Assembly: GCA_963555835.3 (NCBI GenBank)
Contig: CAUVWZ020000002.1
Coordinates: 2,294,001 to 2,358,000 of the forward strand
DNA: 64,000 bases
From: JAPUME01 sp027294185
Lineage (GTDB): Bacteria > Acidobacteriota > Terriglobia > UBA7540 > JAPUME01
Direction of reading: 5' to 3'
The position numbers and the translations under genes were made by a program. The notes under the pieces are model-generated. The model saw only the letters and a list, made by a program, of their open reading frames with translations, ran no database searches and was not told the origin of the DNA. Shown piece by piece: positions 41,944 to 52,917 of the stretch (the first letter of the stretch is position 1; every line of letters starts with the position of its first letter).

Positions 41944-43206
41944 TTACCGATCTCCGTTGCCCCCGCCGCTCGTATCCTCTTCTTCTTTCTCTTCTTCGTC
42001 TTCGTCCTTTTCCTCTTTCTCTTCCTTCCCTGCAGACGCTGAATCAGAGATCACCCTGACTCCGACCGTGTTTCCGCTCCGCGCCGTCGTTTCCCCTTCC
42101 ACCACCGACCCGTCGGAACTCCCGTCGGCGGTGACGGACTTAAGCTCTAACTTTAACTCCCCCACTCCCTCTCCCACTTCCTCTCCCTTTTCATTTTCCT
42201 TCTCGCCGTTCTGGGAAGGTTGCGCCCTGGCCACCAGCGGCCCGGTAGGAACGTCCACCCGGGTGACCCGAACCGGCCCTCGGCGGGTAGCGGAAAGGTT
42301 TGGCTTGCCGCTCATCATGCCGCCGAATCGCCCCAGCAGGCTCCGTCGGGATTTATGAAGCGCGTCGGCCTCAGCCCGGATTACAGAAGCCCTGGTGGGA
42401 CGGGGCACGACCTGGCCCAGGGCCTGCAGCCGTTCTTTGGATTCTTCCACCAGGGGGCTGAGAGGATAATCCGTGATGATTCGCGAATAGTAGGGAACGC
42501 TTTCCGCGCTCTTTTTGACCTTTTCAAGCGTTATCGCCAGCAACCAGAGGGCGCTGTCGGCCCTACTGTAACTCGGATAGTCGTCCGCGATCTCTTCCAG
42601 CCTTGAAATCACCGCCTTGTTGGCGCGCTTCTGGGAATAGAACTTTGCAATCCTGAAATTGGCGTCAGCAATCAACTCCTGCACTTGTCGCAGCTTTGAT
42701 TTGACCTTGCGGATCAATTCAGAGTCGGGATACCGAAGCAGGAACTCTTTGAATTCCGCCTCTGCCATGGCGGCTTCGGAAAGATCACGGCCCGGCTTGG
42801 AAATCCGGCGGAAATGCGACAGCCCGATCTTGTACTGCGCTTCCGGGGCTTCCGGCGCGGTCGGGAAGAAGGTGATAAAGTCCCTGTACTCGACCTGGGC
42901 CTGCGTCAGGCCCGCGGCGCCTCCCTCCTTGTAGTAGGAGTCCGCGATGGCAAGCTTGGCTTTGGCCAGGTATTCACTGTCGGGGTAGGTGTTGATGAGG
43001 GTGTTCAGGGTCAGGCGGCCCACATCATAACGACTGCGGGCAATCTCATAAAGAGAACGCTCGAAGAGAATCTTGTCGGGCTGGTCGGCATCGGAAATCT
43101 TTTCCGCAATCTGTTTGGCTTCACGGGAACCGCACCCGGCCAAAGTAAGCAGAGCCAACAGGCAACCCAACCGTCGAAGCCAGTGCATTTTTCGTTTTTC
43201 GAACAT
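41944..43206 (-). CDS. bamD: BamD/YfiO-like outer-membrane lipoprotein with acidic tail
   Basis: 420 residues. The lipobox is LTLAGC with the lipidated C25. TPR-like repeats over about 45-280 match BamD (SLYEIARSRYDVGRLTLNTL, YPDSEYLAKAKLAIADSYY and QVEYRDFITFFPTAPEAPEA). BamD belongs to the beta-barrel assembly machine. After about residue 300 an extra tail rich in Glu, Lys, Asp and Gly replaces the usual end, so the protein is much longer than E. coli BamD (245). The ATG at 43206 is used; 43188 is possible. Confidence 0.85.
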   Translation of the reverse strand: MFEKRKMHWLRRLGCLLALLTLAGCGSREAKQIAEKISDADQPDKILFERSLYEIARSRYDVGRLTLNTLINTYPDSEYLAKAKLAIADSYYKEGGAAGLTQAQVEYRDFITFFPTAPEAPEAQYKIGLSHFRRISKPGRDLSEAAMAEAEFKEFLLRYPDSELIRKVKSKLRQVQELIADANFRIAKFYSQKRANKAVISRLEEIADDYPSYSRADSALWLLAITLEKVKKSAESVPYYSRIITDYPLSPLVEESKERLQALGQVVPRPTRASVIRAEADALHKSRRSLLGRFGGMMSGKPNLSATRRGPVRVTRVDVPTGPLVARAQPSQNGEKENEKGEEVGEGVGELKLELKSVTADGSSDGSVVEGETTARSGNTVGVRVISDSASAGKEEKEEKDEDEEEKEEEDTSGGGNGDR

Positions 43207-43222
43207 GCCCAAAATCAGCACC

Positions 43223-43900
43223 CTAAACTCGATAGGCCACAGACGATTCGCTCGCCACGCGCATCAACTCGCCCAGGGCGCGACCCGGATTTTCACTCAG
43301 GAAAATCGCCGCCCCGACGACCAGAATATCTGCTCCGGCCTGAATCAGCGAGCCGATGTTTTTCTCACTGACTCCTCCGTCCACCTGAATACGGAAGCCC
43401 AGGCCTCTTTCCTCGCGAAGAAGGCGCAATTCACGGATCTTGTCCAGCGCCCGGGGAATAAACTTCTGTGCTCCGAACCCCGGATTGACCGACATGATCA
43501 ACACGTAGTCCACATCATCCACGACCTCAGCCAGCGTGGATACCGGCGTGGCCGGGTTCAGCACAACTCCAGCCAGAACCCCGCGGGACCGAATCGATTC
43601 CAGCACCCGATGCAGGTGAGGCGTGGCCTCCTGATGAACGGAAACCATGTCGGCACCCGCCTCAATAAAACGGGGCGCATATTGCTCCGGGTCTCGAACC
43701 ATCAGGTGGCAATCGAGCACCCGGTCGGTCGCCTTCCTGATGGATGCCACAACAGGAGGCCCAATCGTGATGTTGGGCACGAAATGGCCGTCCATCACGT
43801 CCACGTGCACCATCGACGCCCCGCCCTCCCGGATGAGCGAAAGGGCATCCGCAAGGTTCGCAAAATCGGCCGATAGAATTGAGGGCGAAACCTCCGCCAT
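43223..43900 (-). CDS. rpe: Ribulose-phosphate 3-epimerase
   Basis: 225-residue TIM barrel interconverting ribulose-5-phosphate and xylulose-5-phosphate. Signatures are SPSILSADFANL, HVDVMDGHFVPNITIGP (catalytic Asp and His), LDCHLMV, MSVNPGFGAQKF and IQVDGGV. Start ATG at 43900 with GGAGCGGGG upstream. It is 16 bases before the BamD-like gene on the same strand, so the two are probably co-transcribed. Confidence 0.95.
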   Translation of the reverse strand: MAEVSPSILSADFANLADALSLIREGGASMVHVDVMDGHFVPNITIGPPVVASIRKATDRVLDCHLMVRDPEQYAPRFIEAGADMVSVHQEATPHLHRVLESIRSRGVLAGVVLNPATPVSTLAEVVDDVDYVLIMSVNPGFGAQKFIPRALDKIRELRLLREERGLGFRIQVDGGVSEKNIGSLIQAGADILVVGAAIFLSENPGRALGELMRVASESSVAYRV

Positions 43901-44117
43901 AAAACCCCGCTCCGCAGCGTCTGAAACAGGTTCAGGATAACATAAAGCCCCCGGCCAGCCAACCTGCCTCAAAGCCCCCTTTTTACCGCCCTCCCGGACT
44001 GCCAGCGGCTCCGAAAAAAGGCCTCATGCCGCGGCCTTCCCGCTGGGGGAGGTCCCCAGACGCAAGGGTTCCCTGAGTTCGATTCCTCCCGGGCCTCCGG
44101 GGTTAGCTGGAGATTTA

Positions 44118-44811
44118 CTATCGCAATGTTTCGGCCCGCCGCGGGCCGGATACCTCCCCCCTCCGAGCCACGAAATAGACCGAGGGAAACACGAAAGAAA
44201 ATGCCGTAGTTTCTGTCAGCCTGCCGAGAAGGGGGGCGCAACATTCGTATTTTGCGCAATAGTACAGCCTGCTTACCGCTTCGACGCGCCCGAAGGCCGA
44301 CCCGAGCAGCGCCTCCAGCTCCCTGGCCCGGAAACCCGCATGTGCACCCAGTTCGTTCGACCAACGGCCCCGCAGCCGCATGGAGAGGTCCTCGAAATTC
44401 CAAGCCACCTTCTCCCAAAGCGTCGCACGGCCGCCCAGATAGCCAATCAGGCGGCCCTTATTCGGCGTTCCCCACAAAGGCAACCCCGCTCGGGCTGAGG
44501 ACCCGACATATTTCACTCACCCCTCGGAGGGGGTCGCGCAGGTGCTCGAGTACGTGGAAGCAGTACACGGCGTCAAAGACAGCGTCCGGGAAACATAAGG
44601 TTTCCGCGTCACACCGAACCAGGGAGACTTCCGGGCTTGCGGCGGCGGCGGATACATGAAGGTCCAGACCCACAACCTTCGACCCCACACGCCGCGCAAT
44701 GGAGGCCGGCTCGAGTCCCGTTCCGCAGCCGATGACGAGCGTTCGAGAGGGGCTCACCCCATAGCGGGCAAGCAAGCGCGAGAAAAACTCCGCCTCGAAT
44801 TCATAGGACAT
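44118..44811 (-). pseudogene. Frameshifted SAM-dependent methyltransferase
   Basis: The N-terminal part (44458-44811) has TLVIGCGTGLEPASIARRVG and FDAVYCFHVLEHLRDPLRGV, then runs off frame at GVAFVG. The other frame continues with GTPNKGRLIGYLGG, WNFEDLSMRLRGRW and NELGAHAGFRARELEALL, as in this methyltransferase family. Removing one C from the CCCC run at 44470-44473 joins the two parts as GVAFVGTPNKGRL. It may be a true decayed gene, a slip site, or a sequencing error. The gene would encode about 230 residues. Confidence 0.75.
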
Positions 44812-44835
44812 TTCTTAGGACATTTCATGGGACAT
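44800..44835 (-). repeat. Three tandem 12-base repeats at the methyltransferase start
   Basis: On the minus strand ATGTCCCATGAA, ATGTCCTAAGAA and ATGTCCTATGAA follow one another. Each begins with an ATG in the same frame; the middle one carries a stop codon, so only the third (44811) can start the gene. Confidence 0.85.
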
Positions 44836-44885
44836 GCGGTCTTCGGATTGCCCTCGCGTCCCGCAAGTCAGTAGGTCATTGCAAC

Positions 44886-44922
44886 AAAAAGGGGTGCAGG
44901 ATTGATACGCATCCTGCACCCC
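44886..44922 (-). terminator. Rho-independent terminator of the Tes-like gene
   Basis: A perfect 12-bp stem GGGGTGCAGGAT/ATCCTGCACCCC with an 8-base loop, followed on the minus strand by five U residues (44890-44886). It lies 49 bases after the stop codon at 44971. Confidence 0.9.
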
Positions 44923-44970
44923 TGATTCTGTAATTTCAGACTTTCTGGAAAGGCGCGTCCGAGAGTTTCC

Positions 44971-47016
<2,046 letters not shown>

Positions 47017-47429
47017 AGTCTTCTCTCCTCTTTCTCAACTAAGTGAGGGATTCCCTCCCTGCGATGGATCAGTTAGGTTTGTCTGTTGACGAGGGAATTG
47101 TATAACACAAAAATAGTGCTACTTCAGATAAAAAACATTATCCCTCTACCGCCAGCCTGTACCCTTCCTTCCCTACCTCAATCGGGGAGCCCCCAACGTT
47201 TTCCATTATTGCACATTGCATATATGGATTAAAGCCCGCAAAGCAATCCAGGGCCTGAGTTTTCAAGTGGAATGCCGAAAACGCCGACACCCCCGCCACT
47301 CGGGTCCCCTCCCTACAATAATAACGCCTAATTATATTAGTTTATCCCTCTAACTAAACCATTTATGTCGAATGGCGATTTTGGGGGGTCAGATGGGGAA
47401 TCTCGCAATCGAACGGGACCCACTCAAAC

Positions 47430-47490
47430 TTGCTGAAAAGGCACCAACGCTTACTGAAAATTCGCCAATCTTACTGAAAATCCGATAGTT
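47430..47490. repeat. Three tandem 20-base repeats, insertion-sequence end-like
   Basis: Units begin TTGCTGAAAA, TTACTGAAAA and TTACTGAAAA, with CGCCAATC-type ends. A GGGGGGTC block lies just to the left (from 47383). Multiple short direct repeats near a terminus are typical of transposase-binding sites of IS21-like elements; no transposase gene is present. Confidence 0.6.
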
Positions 47491-47530
47491 GCGGAGTTCC
47501 CGGAGGTCCGGCGGAGGTAGGCGTAGGGTA

Positions 47531-47636
47531 TCCCGGCTGGCCGTGGACTTTCTCAGGTCTGCAAATCTATGTTTTCACCGACCCGCAGACCCAAACGGTC
47601 CACGGCTGGCCGGGACAGGTCCACGGCTGGCCGGGA
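47531..47636. repeat. Direct and inverted 19-base repeats
   Basis: GGTCCACGGCTGGCCGGGA occurs twice, at 47597-47615 and 47618-47636. An inverted imperfect copy is at 47531-47548. Function unknown. Confidence 0.7.
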
Positions 47637-47790
47637 ATCTTTTCGGCAAGGCCCCCATCGCCGCGGCGCCCCAGGTTTCAATTTGTTCATTCTACTTGGT
47701 GGCAGTATAATCCTGCCCGTAAACGTTCCCGATGCCAAGTTCTAGTGTCGTGTAACCCAAATAGCTGACACATGGTCTCCGGGGCATGTC

Positions 47791-48030
47791 ATGGTAGGCT
47801 CAATTATTGGACTTATCGTCTCACGTCAATGCGGCGGGAAGGAGCTGGTTTATGCGCCTGTCGGTGTAATCGGTGCGTTCATCGGCGCACTCCTTAGTTT
47901 CGGTGATGACCCATTTCTCATTCGTCATCCATACCTAAACCCATGGACATTGTCCGTTATTGCATCCGCGCTCCTCGTAACCTTTGAATGGGTGTTGGAT
48001 AGAAAAGTATTTCGCCGGTATAAGAAGTAG
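47791..48030 (+). CDS. Small membrane protein, possibly GlsB/YeaQ-like
   Basis: 79 residues with two to three hydrophobic helices: GSIIGLIVSRQCGG, VYAPVGVIGAFIGALLSF and LSVIASALLVTFEWVL, then a basic end (RKVFRRYKK). The GVIGAFIGALL segment resembles GlsB/YeaQ/YmgE proteins, but the match is partial. The ribosome site is poor. It lies alone in the accessory region. Confidence 0.45.
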   Translation: MVGSIIGLIVSRQCGGKELVYAPVGVIGAFIGALLSFGDDPFLIRHPYLNPWTLSVIASALLVTFEWVLDRKVFRRYKK

Positions 48031-48600
48031 AAACAAACCGCACGCAATGACACCCAGTGAGGCCTCTTTTTCATATCACCCCCAGCAAAATTTATGGGGC
48101 TAGTTTTGTTTTAGAAACCGCCCTACCCTGAAGCTAGCACCTACCCAAACCACACCTTCAATACGAGTACTTGGTCTGGATTGAATTTTGGCGACGCACA
48201 ACCAGTCACTTGATATCGAGCGTCACCGGAAAGTGGTCAGAGGCCTTGAGGAGTAAGCGTGTATTCCCCGTCGGGTGGCCCGAGGGGCACCGCCCCTCCC
48301 GCTACCCCTGTCCCAGCCTGTGCCGCCCCGACCCGTTCGGGCCCAACCTGTCCGACCTGGCACTGCGCGACGCCATCCAGTGCAAATAGACGCGTCCCTT
48401 CCCCGGTAACAAGAATGAAAACAAGTGCCAAAAGGTGCCGATTCACCGCGAAAATCGCTCCCTGGAAAAAACCGCGACCTCGGAAAAAGGCCGCTCGTGC
48501 CGCTTCAAGGCCACTTCAACTTACCATAACCCCGTAGAATTAGGCTGGAAAGACCCTACCCGGCGGTTGGCCGAACATTTTCGCCTTAACGGGGAAGGAT
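48031..48600. other. Accessory stretch without a supported gene
   Basis: About 570 bases. Several short frames are open, but none has a ribosome site together with a recognisable protein pattern. Composition changes between AT-rich (48040-48220) and GC-rich (48250-48400), suggesting a patchwork of fragments. Confidence 0.4.
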
Positions 48601-48918
48601 GTGTTGACCCCCGAGGTTCTCACCGCCCAGCACGACAGGACGGTTCGGGAGCCGGCTCTCTTTTTTGATGAGCACCAAATCTCAGGAGCCTCGGTCGTGG
48701 ATGACGAGGGGAAGCTTGTCGGCGTAGTCTCCCTGACCGACATGGTTCGGACGGCGGCGGAAATAGGCGCCGAAATTGTGGGGTACTTTGAAGTCCGCCT
48801 GGATTCCATTGGAGGGAGAAAAACCATGCCCGGAGGGCTCGACTGCGGCAAACGGATGTATACTTGCAACCGCCGGAGGGCTATAAAACTAATTCCGGGT
48901 CAAGGGAGAGTGGACTGA
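48601..48918 (+). pseudogene. CBS-domain protein remnant
   Basis: The frame encodes a CBS half: KDVLTPEVLTA (the first codons lie just upstream), FDEHQISGASVVDDEGKLVG and VSLTDMVRTAAE. These match the start of typical CBS proteins. No ATG lies upstream in frame, a GTG at 48601 is the only start, and the sequence after residue about 50 no longer looks like a CBS protein. It is best read as a decayed or truncated gene. Confidence 0.5.
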
Positions 48919-49055
48919 GAAAGTCGCATCGCTTGTGCGCCGCGGGATTGGAAATCCGGCGGATGAGAAAAGCAGCATTTTGAGAATCGTTATTTCTCAT
49001 TTCTCAAGTCCCCTCCACCTCCTACCGCAGGTAAGGGTTGGAAAAAGCACCTGCG

Positions 49056-49586
49056 CTATAGCGCAAGAAGAGTAATCACAAGACTGGCTACTCCGATTCC
49101 CAAGACAAAAACCCCCCCGGCCAAACTGCTTGATTTTTCGAGCTTTAGGACATTGGTTTGGGTCATCGTGGCAGAGGCGCGGAGTTCTTGAAATTGTGCC
49201 GTAACTCTCAATTCAAACTTGCCAGCCAGGCCATTCGGTCTAAACTTACGGGTAACCGCACGACCATCCCGACGTGTTATGACTTTGGCATATTTCGTTT
49301 TCTTGAAGAATCCGCTCGGTCCTGACGAAGGAAGTTCAAACAGGACTTCGGCCCCAGAGACGGGATGACCGCTGGCATCTTCCACTCGCACAATCAGTCT
49401 TTCACCTTTAGATCGGGAAATGACATTGGTAACACCGTCCCCCTGCAGCACTACGATTTTCAGACCTTCAGGAAATGCTGCATTAGCGAGACCTATCGCC
49501 ACGTACATTGAGAAGAACAATAGGCCAATTTTCGTGATGAACCCCGCCCACTGAATGGAACTACGGTAGTGTTGGTTCGTAAACAT
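49056..49586 (-). CDS. Exported Ig-like protein with C-terminal membrane anchor
   Basis: 176 residues. The N-terminal signal or anchor (about 15-36) is followed by one Big-1/carboxypeptidase-regulatory-like beta domain (RLIVRVEDASGHPVSGAEVL, RRDGRAVTRKFRPN and GKFELRVTAQF). A C-terminal hydrophobic helix (GGVFVLGIGVASLVITLLAL) ends the chain. Start ATG at 49586. It lies 39 bases after the preceding fragment gene on the same strand, so it is likely part of a small surface-protein operon cut by the transposon. Confidence 0.65.
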   Translation of the reverse strand: MFTNQHYRSSIQWAGFITKIGLLFFSMYVAIGLANAAFPEGLKIVVLQGDGVTNVISRSKGERLIVRVEDASGHPVSGAEVLFELPSSGPSGFFKKTKYAKVITRRDGRAVTRKFRPNGLAGKFELRVTAQFQELRASATMTQTNVLKLEKSSSLAGGVFVLGIGVASLVITLLAL

Positions 49587-49625
49587 CGTATCCTCACGAA
49601 TTGGATTAAAACACTTGCGCACAAC

Positions 49626-49952
49626 TCATTCGCTTGCTGTAGGTTCACTACCGCTGGGAAATTCCATCCTCCTGTTAACAGCAGCCGTTCGATTTCCCAC
49701 ACCTCGCCCGCGAAGCGAAATCCCCATTCTCTTTTGCTTCTTGGAACCTGCTTTCACGGACATGAAGCGGAGCTTTCCCTTGTATCCCTTGGCCTGTGCG
49801 GGAGTGAAACGAACTGTTACACTGATTTTCTCACCCCCGTTCAAAACGACGGGAAACTCAAGGTCATCTGAGATCGAAAACGACAGACCAGTAACATCGA
49901 ACGAGGCCAACGTCACGGTTTTCTTTGAGGTATTTTGACCGACATTCCTCAT
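49626..49952 (-). CDS. Choice-of-anchor-D/ASH-like domain protein
   Basis: 108 residues. It contains DMRNVGQNTSKKTVTLASFD, FPVVLNGGEKISVTVRFTP and YKGKLRFMSVKAGSKKQ, the strand pattern of ASPM-SPD-2-Hydin (choice-of-anchor D) domains. The start codon overlaps the stop of the upstream fragment (ATGA), indicating former translational coupling. There is no signal peptide, so it may itself have lost its N-terminus. Confidence 0.5.
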   Translation of the reverse strand: MRNVGQNTSKKTVTLASFDVTGLSFSISDDLEFPVVLNGGEKISVTVRFTPAQAKGYKGKLRFMSVKAGSKKQKRMGISLRGRGVGNRTAAVNRRMEFPSGSEPTASE

Positions 49953-50148
49953 ATCAACTTCGGATATGAGTTCCTCTGGTTTCCCCGTGGTGAATGATCG
50001 AATTCTATCACTACCCCAACATTGAAGTCAGCGTTTTTCCCCATATTTCGGCTGAAAAGGGCCTCTGCTCCCTGGACTATGAAGGTGCTGTCAAAAAATC
50101 CGATTATTTGAGACACCTCTCCAGCCGCTTGATCAGAAACACTTGGCG
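49949..50148 (-). pseudogene. 3' fragment of a gene truncated near the IS1380-type transposase gene
   Basis: The frame GFFDSTFIVQGAEALFSRN, KNADFNVGVVIEF ends at a TGA overlapping the next ATG. Upstream it runs into the 3' end of the transposase gene, so its beginning was lost to the insertion. The exact element boundary was not found. The protein family is not recognised. Confidence 0.4.
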
Positions 50149-51480
50149 CTAGGCTGTCATCCATCTCAAGCGGTCAAGCCGAGACAACATCTCGGCCCAT
50201 ATCTCCTTGCTTACCGCGACCTCCGCCATTTGAAACGTGACGATCCGGCTGTGCCGAACCACCTTCGCTCCGATCTTGATCAACTTGGTCAATAGGGTGC
50301 GAAGTGACCAGTGTTTGACGCTTCTAGGAAGGACCAGACGCCGCAGGAAGTTGCCCAGGTTGTAGGCCAAGACAAACAACCCCAGCCTCACCTGGTTCGG
50401 GACAAAATGTTTGCAGGAGAGTCGTGTCCAGTTTAAGGCATACTTGCCTTCCTTGATCCACTGCTCTGCGGTACCGCGCCCGTTGTAGAAGTGAACCACA
50501 CCTGGAGCTTGTGCGCTCATATTGGTCACAATGAAACCCACTCTCGGAAAGAGTTCGCCGCGATGCCACTCCACCTTGGCAATCACCCGGCGAGGCCGGT
50601 CCCAACTGGCTGCTTGATATCTGAAATCGGCAAACCAGGCGATGGGCTTTCGAGGCGGACGACCCGCAGGCCGGGTCAGCAGGTGTCGAATCTCGGCCTG
50701 AAGCACCTCGTTAGCGGGAAGCCGGATGGCATACAAAAATCCCTTCTCCTCCAAGTATTCATAAATGTCCGGCTTGGCGAAGGCGGCATCACCCCGAAAG
50801 TATTTGCGGACTTTCTTTTTCTCGTACCGAGCAACGATTGGTTCTAGCAGATCCTTCCAACGATCCGCGCTGTGAACGTTGCCGGGCCGAAGCATGGAAC
50901 CTTCGCAATCTCCGAACTGGTTGAAGCAAAATAGGGGATGGTAGCAGGTGCATCCGAAATGGCCGTTGTAGGCAGAGGCTTCTTGCTCGCCATGGACAGG
51001 ACTTTCTGAACTGTCTATATCCAAAATGATTCGTCGATGAGTTGTTTTCTCCAGCGCTCTTTCCACCCATCGGCCATTGACTTCCGAAAGGGCTTTGAGG
51101 TTGTCTTGGACGGACAGCATCTGGGTCTCAAATCGACCCATGGTGTTGGCGCTGGCGGCATTCTTTTCGTCGATCTTCTTTCCGGTGATCCTCCGCATAG
51201 TCGGATCAACCGATAAACGATTGGCATCGTTGACATCTTCATAACCAGCGAGGCGGCTGTATACCGATTGGCGCAGCAAGGCCGTGATGTCGTGCTGGAT
51301 GTTGCGCCCTGTCCGGGAATCGTAAAGAACGGAGGGGACACTATCGAATAAAGCCAACGCCTCGTCCAAATCACGATAGGCGAGAAGTCCGGCATCCGAT
51401 GTGACCTTAGCCCCATGAAACTCAAGCCTTATACTGCCATCAAACCCGACCTTCAAACCTTCACCCTTGGAGTTGGCCAT
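50149..51480 (-). CDS. IS1380-family transposase
   Basis: 443 residues of the IS1380-type DDE transposase. Family marks are ITALLRQSVYSRLAGYEDVN, ILDIDSSESPVHGEQE (first Asp), NGHFGCTCYHPLF, MLRPGNVHSAD, YFRGDAAFAKPDIYEYLEE (second Asp) and GTAEQWIKEGK (Glu). The reading frame is intact, so the element may be active. I could not identify its terminal inverted repeats by eye. Confidence 0.92.
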   Translation of the reverse strand: MANSKGEGLKVGFDGSIRLEFHGAKVTSDAGLLAYRDLDEALALFDSVPSVLYDSRTGRNIQHDITALLRQSVYSRLAGYEDVNDANRLSVDPTMRRITGKKIDEKNAASANTMGRFETQMLSVQDNLKALSEVNGRWVERALEKTTHRRIILDIDSSESPVHGEQEASAYNGHFGCTCYHPLFCFNQFGDCEGSMLRPGNVHSADRWKDLLEPIVARYEKKKVRKYFRGDAAFAKPDIYEYLEEKGFLYAIRLPANEVLQAEIRHLLTRPAGRPPRKPIAWFADFRYQAASWDRPRRVIAKVEWHRGELFPRVGFIVTNMSAQAPGVVHFYNGRGTAEQWIKEGKYALNWTRLSCKHFVPNQVRLGLFVLAYNLGNFLRRLVLPRSVKHWSLRTLLTKLIKIGAKVVRHSRIVTFQMAEVAVSKEIWAEMLSRLDRLRWMTA

Positions 51481-51525
51481 TTCTTACCCCATTTAATAGA
51501 TTATATCTGCTGTAATTATAATGGG

Positions 51526-52530
51526 TTAGGGTGATATAAGAAGGCACGATGAGTGTCCCATATGGTGAATGGGGGGTAAGTCCTTCTTCGCTCTAGCGTC
51601 GTCGAGCTGAAAGGGGTTCCACACCTTATGAGGACTGTTTCCGGACACCTTGATGCTGGGCGACACCATAATGTGATCAATCAGAACATTGACATAGGTT
51701 TCCGTTACCCGATCCTTGAACCGGGCCGAAGAGGGCTCCCAACCATAATTCTTCCATTTTGGCCGCCCTGCATGGTTGCGCAGCACGCGCCCGGGCTTGA
51801 ATAGGTCGCCCATGATGATTTCCACAGCGCTGCGAGCGAATTGGTACTCGTATGAGTCCATGCCAGGTCCATCGTTCATGTCGCCCATCACGACGACCTG
51901 CCGACCTTTATCGAGCCACTCATCCACACGGCGCCGGATCCATTCGCATTCAGCGTAGAGTTTGCGGCGGTTGCGCTGATTTTCGCGCTCCCAGCGCAAG
52001 AAATCCACGGGGGCGAAGATCCCCTTGGACTTCGGATGTGCGAGGATGAGGTAGAAGCTCCGGTTGGTTCCCTTAATCTTGACTCTTGCCTCAAGCGGCG
52101 GCCGGTAGAATTTGTAGACCTCTTTAATCCTGTCATCATCGGTGTCGTACAGGAACTGCCCGTTAAAGCGGGGGTTGCTCTTACTAGTTGTCTTGCCGCC
52201 GGGTGCATGCTGCGCGCTGAGCTTGTTCGGGTCATAGAGCAAAGCAAGCTCCTGCCGGCCCCCGGAGATGAAGCCGGTTAACACCTTTGTCGTTCGCAGT
52301 TGGGCCCACTGAGCAAAGTTCTCCAGGCACTCGACAGTAGACTGCGACCCGGTAGTGGTGGTTGTATTCGGTGCCTCGACGATCCCAATCAGGTCAGCAT
52401 TGACCATCTGAAGCACGTCGCGGATGGCTTCCTGGCGCGGTCGGGAATCTGCGTCAGTCTTGAGCGTGTTGCTCTTCGTGAACAGGTCGTCAAACCACTC
52501 GATATTGTACGAGCAAAGACGAAGTGCCAA
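51526..52530 (-). CDS. Endonuclease/exonuclease/phosphatase family protein
   Basis: 334 residues of the EEP superfamily. Motifs are LCSYNIEWFDDLF, the glutamate in GIVEAPN, AHPKSKG, VVMGDMNDGPG and IDHIMVSPS with a final GHSSCLL. The start is a TTG at 52530 only a few bases after a strong GGGAGGGG site. It has no signal peptide. A nuclease or phosphodiesterase activity is likely; substrate unknown. It borders the IS1380 element on one side and an AT-rich cassette on the other. Confidence 0.82.
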   Translation of the reverse strand: MALRLCSYNIEWFDDLFTKSNTLKTDADSRPRQEAIRDVLQMVNADLIGIVEAPNTTTTTGSQSTVECLENFAQWAQLRTTKVLTGFISGGRQELALLYDPNKLSAQHAPGGKTTSKSNPRFNGQFLYDTDDDRIKEVYKFYRPPLEARVKIKGTNRSFYLILAHPKSKGIFAPVDFLRWERENQRNRRKLYAECEWIRRRVDEWLDKGRQVVVMGDMNDGPGMDSYEYQFARSAVEIIMGDLFKPGRVLRNHAGRPKWKNYGWEPSSARFKDRVTETYVNVLIDHIMVSPSIKVSGNSPHKVWNPFQLDDARAKKDLPPIHHMGHSSCLLISP

Positions 52531-52730
52531 TTCCCCTCCCGACTGAGACGCTTAACACAATCTTCTACCACGTGTTCAACCTCATTCGCAAGTTCTCCAA
52601 GTGTGAAAAAAATGTAGAAAAAACCTTCCTGAAAAGCGCGCTCATTGAAGGCGACTCCACAATCATCGAAATAACCCCTCAGAAAAAATTTGCCTGGGGC
52701 CTTTAATCACTCCACACTACCAAACCCCTT

Positions 52731-52756
52731 GAGGCCATTCCTGGCCTCTTTTTATT
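52731..52756 (+). terminator. Plus-strand terminator-like hairpin
   Basis: GAGGCC and GGCCTC with a 6-base loop are followed by TTTTTATT. It lies upstream of the AT-rich cassette. No convincing plus-strand gene ends here; the only open frame before it is a 60-codon GTG frame without clear support. Confidence 0.6.
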
Positions 52757-52917
52757 ACTGACCACCGGAACTACCATGAGAGAATAGCTTTCGGAGGCGC
52801 ATGCGACGCTTCAGGGGTGGATTATACGGACCCGAACCCGGTTTTCCGCATCATATGCGGATTAATCTAATCATTGTTAGGCCAAGAATTAAGGAACAAT
52901 ACTCACAAGTTTCAGCT

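Larger units (their letters stand above)
47017..47790. other. Non-coding accessory stretch
   Basis: About 770 bases with no supported gene. The first part (to about 47370) is featureless. From 47386 there is a G-rich block, then three tandem 20-base repeats (47430-47490) and a 19-base repeat pair with an inverted relative (47531-47636). It reads like the remains of one or more insertion sequences. Confidence 0.5.

Noticed and set aside
43969..44117. Possible extension of the methyltransferase frame towards rpe
   Set aside because: The restored reading frame ends at 44118; further frames downstream are out of phase and unlike proteins.
47430..47490. Tandem repeats considered as a CRISPR array
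   Set aside because: The units are directly adjacent without unique spacers, are only 20 bases long, and no cas gene is present.
48171..48389. A 72-codon plus-strand frame in the accessory region
   Set aside because: TTG start, no ribosome site, and no pattern that resembles a known protein.
50149..51535. Terminal inverted repeats of the IS1380 element
   Set aside because: I compared both flanks by eye and found only a weak similarity (ATCAC followed by a C/A-rich stretch), not enough to set ends.
52524..52706. A 60-codon GTG frame just before a terminator-like hairpin
   Set aside because: No family, no ribosome site, and it overlaps the start of the EEP gene; only the nearby terminator speaks for it.
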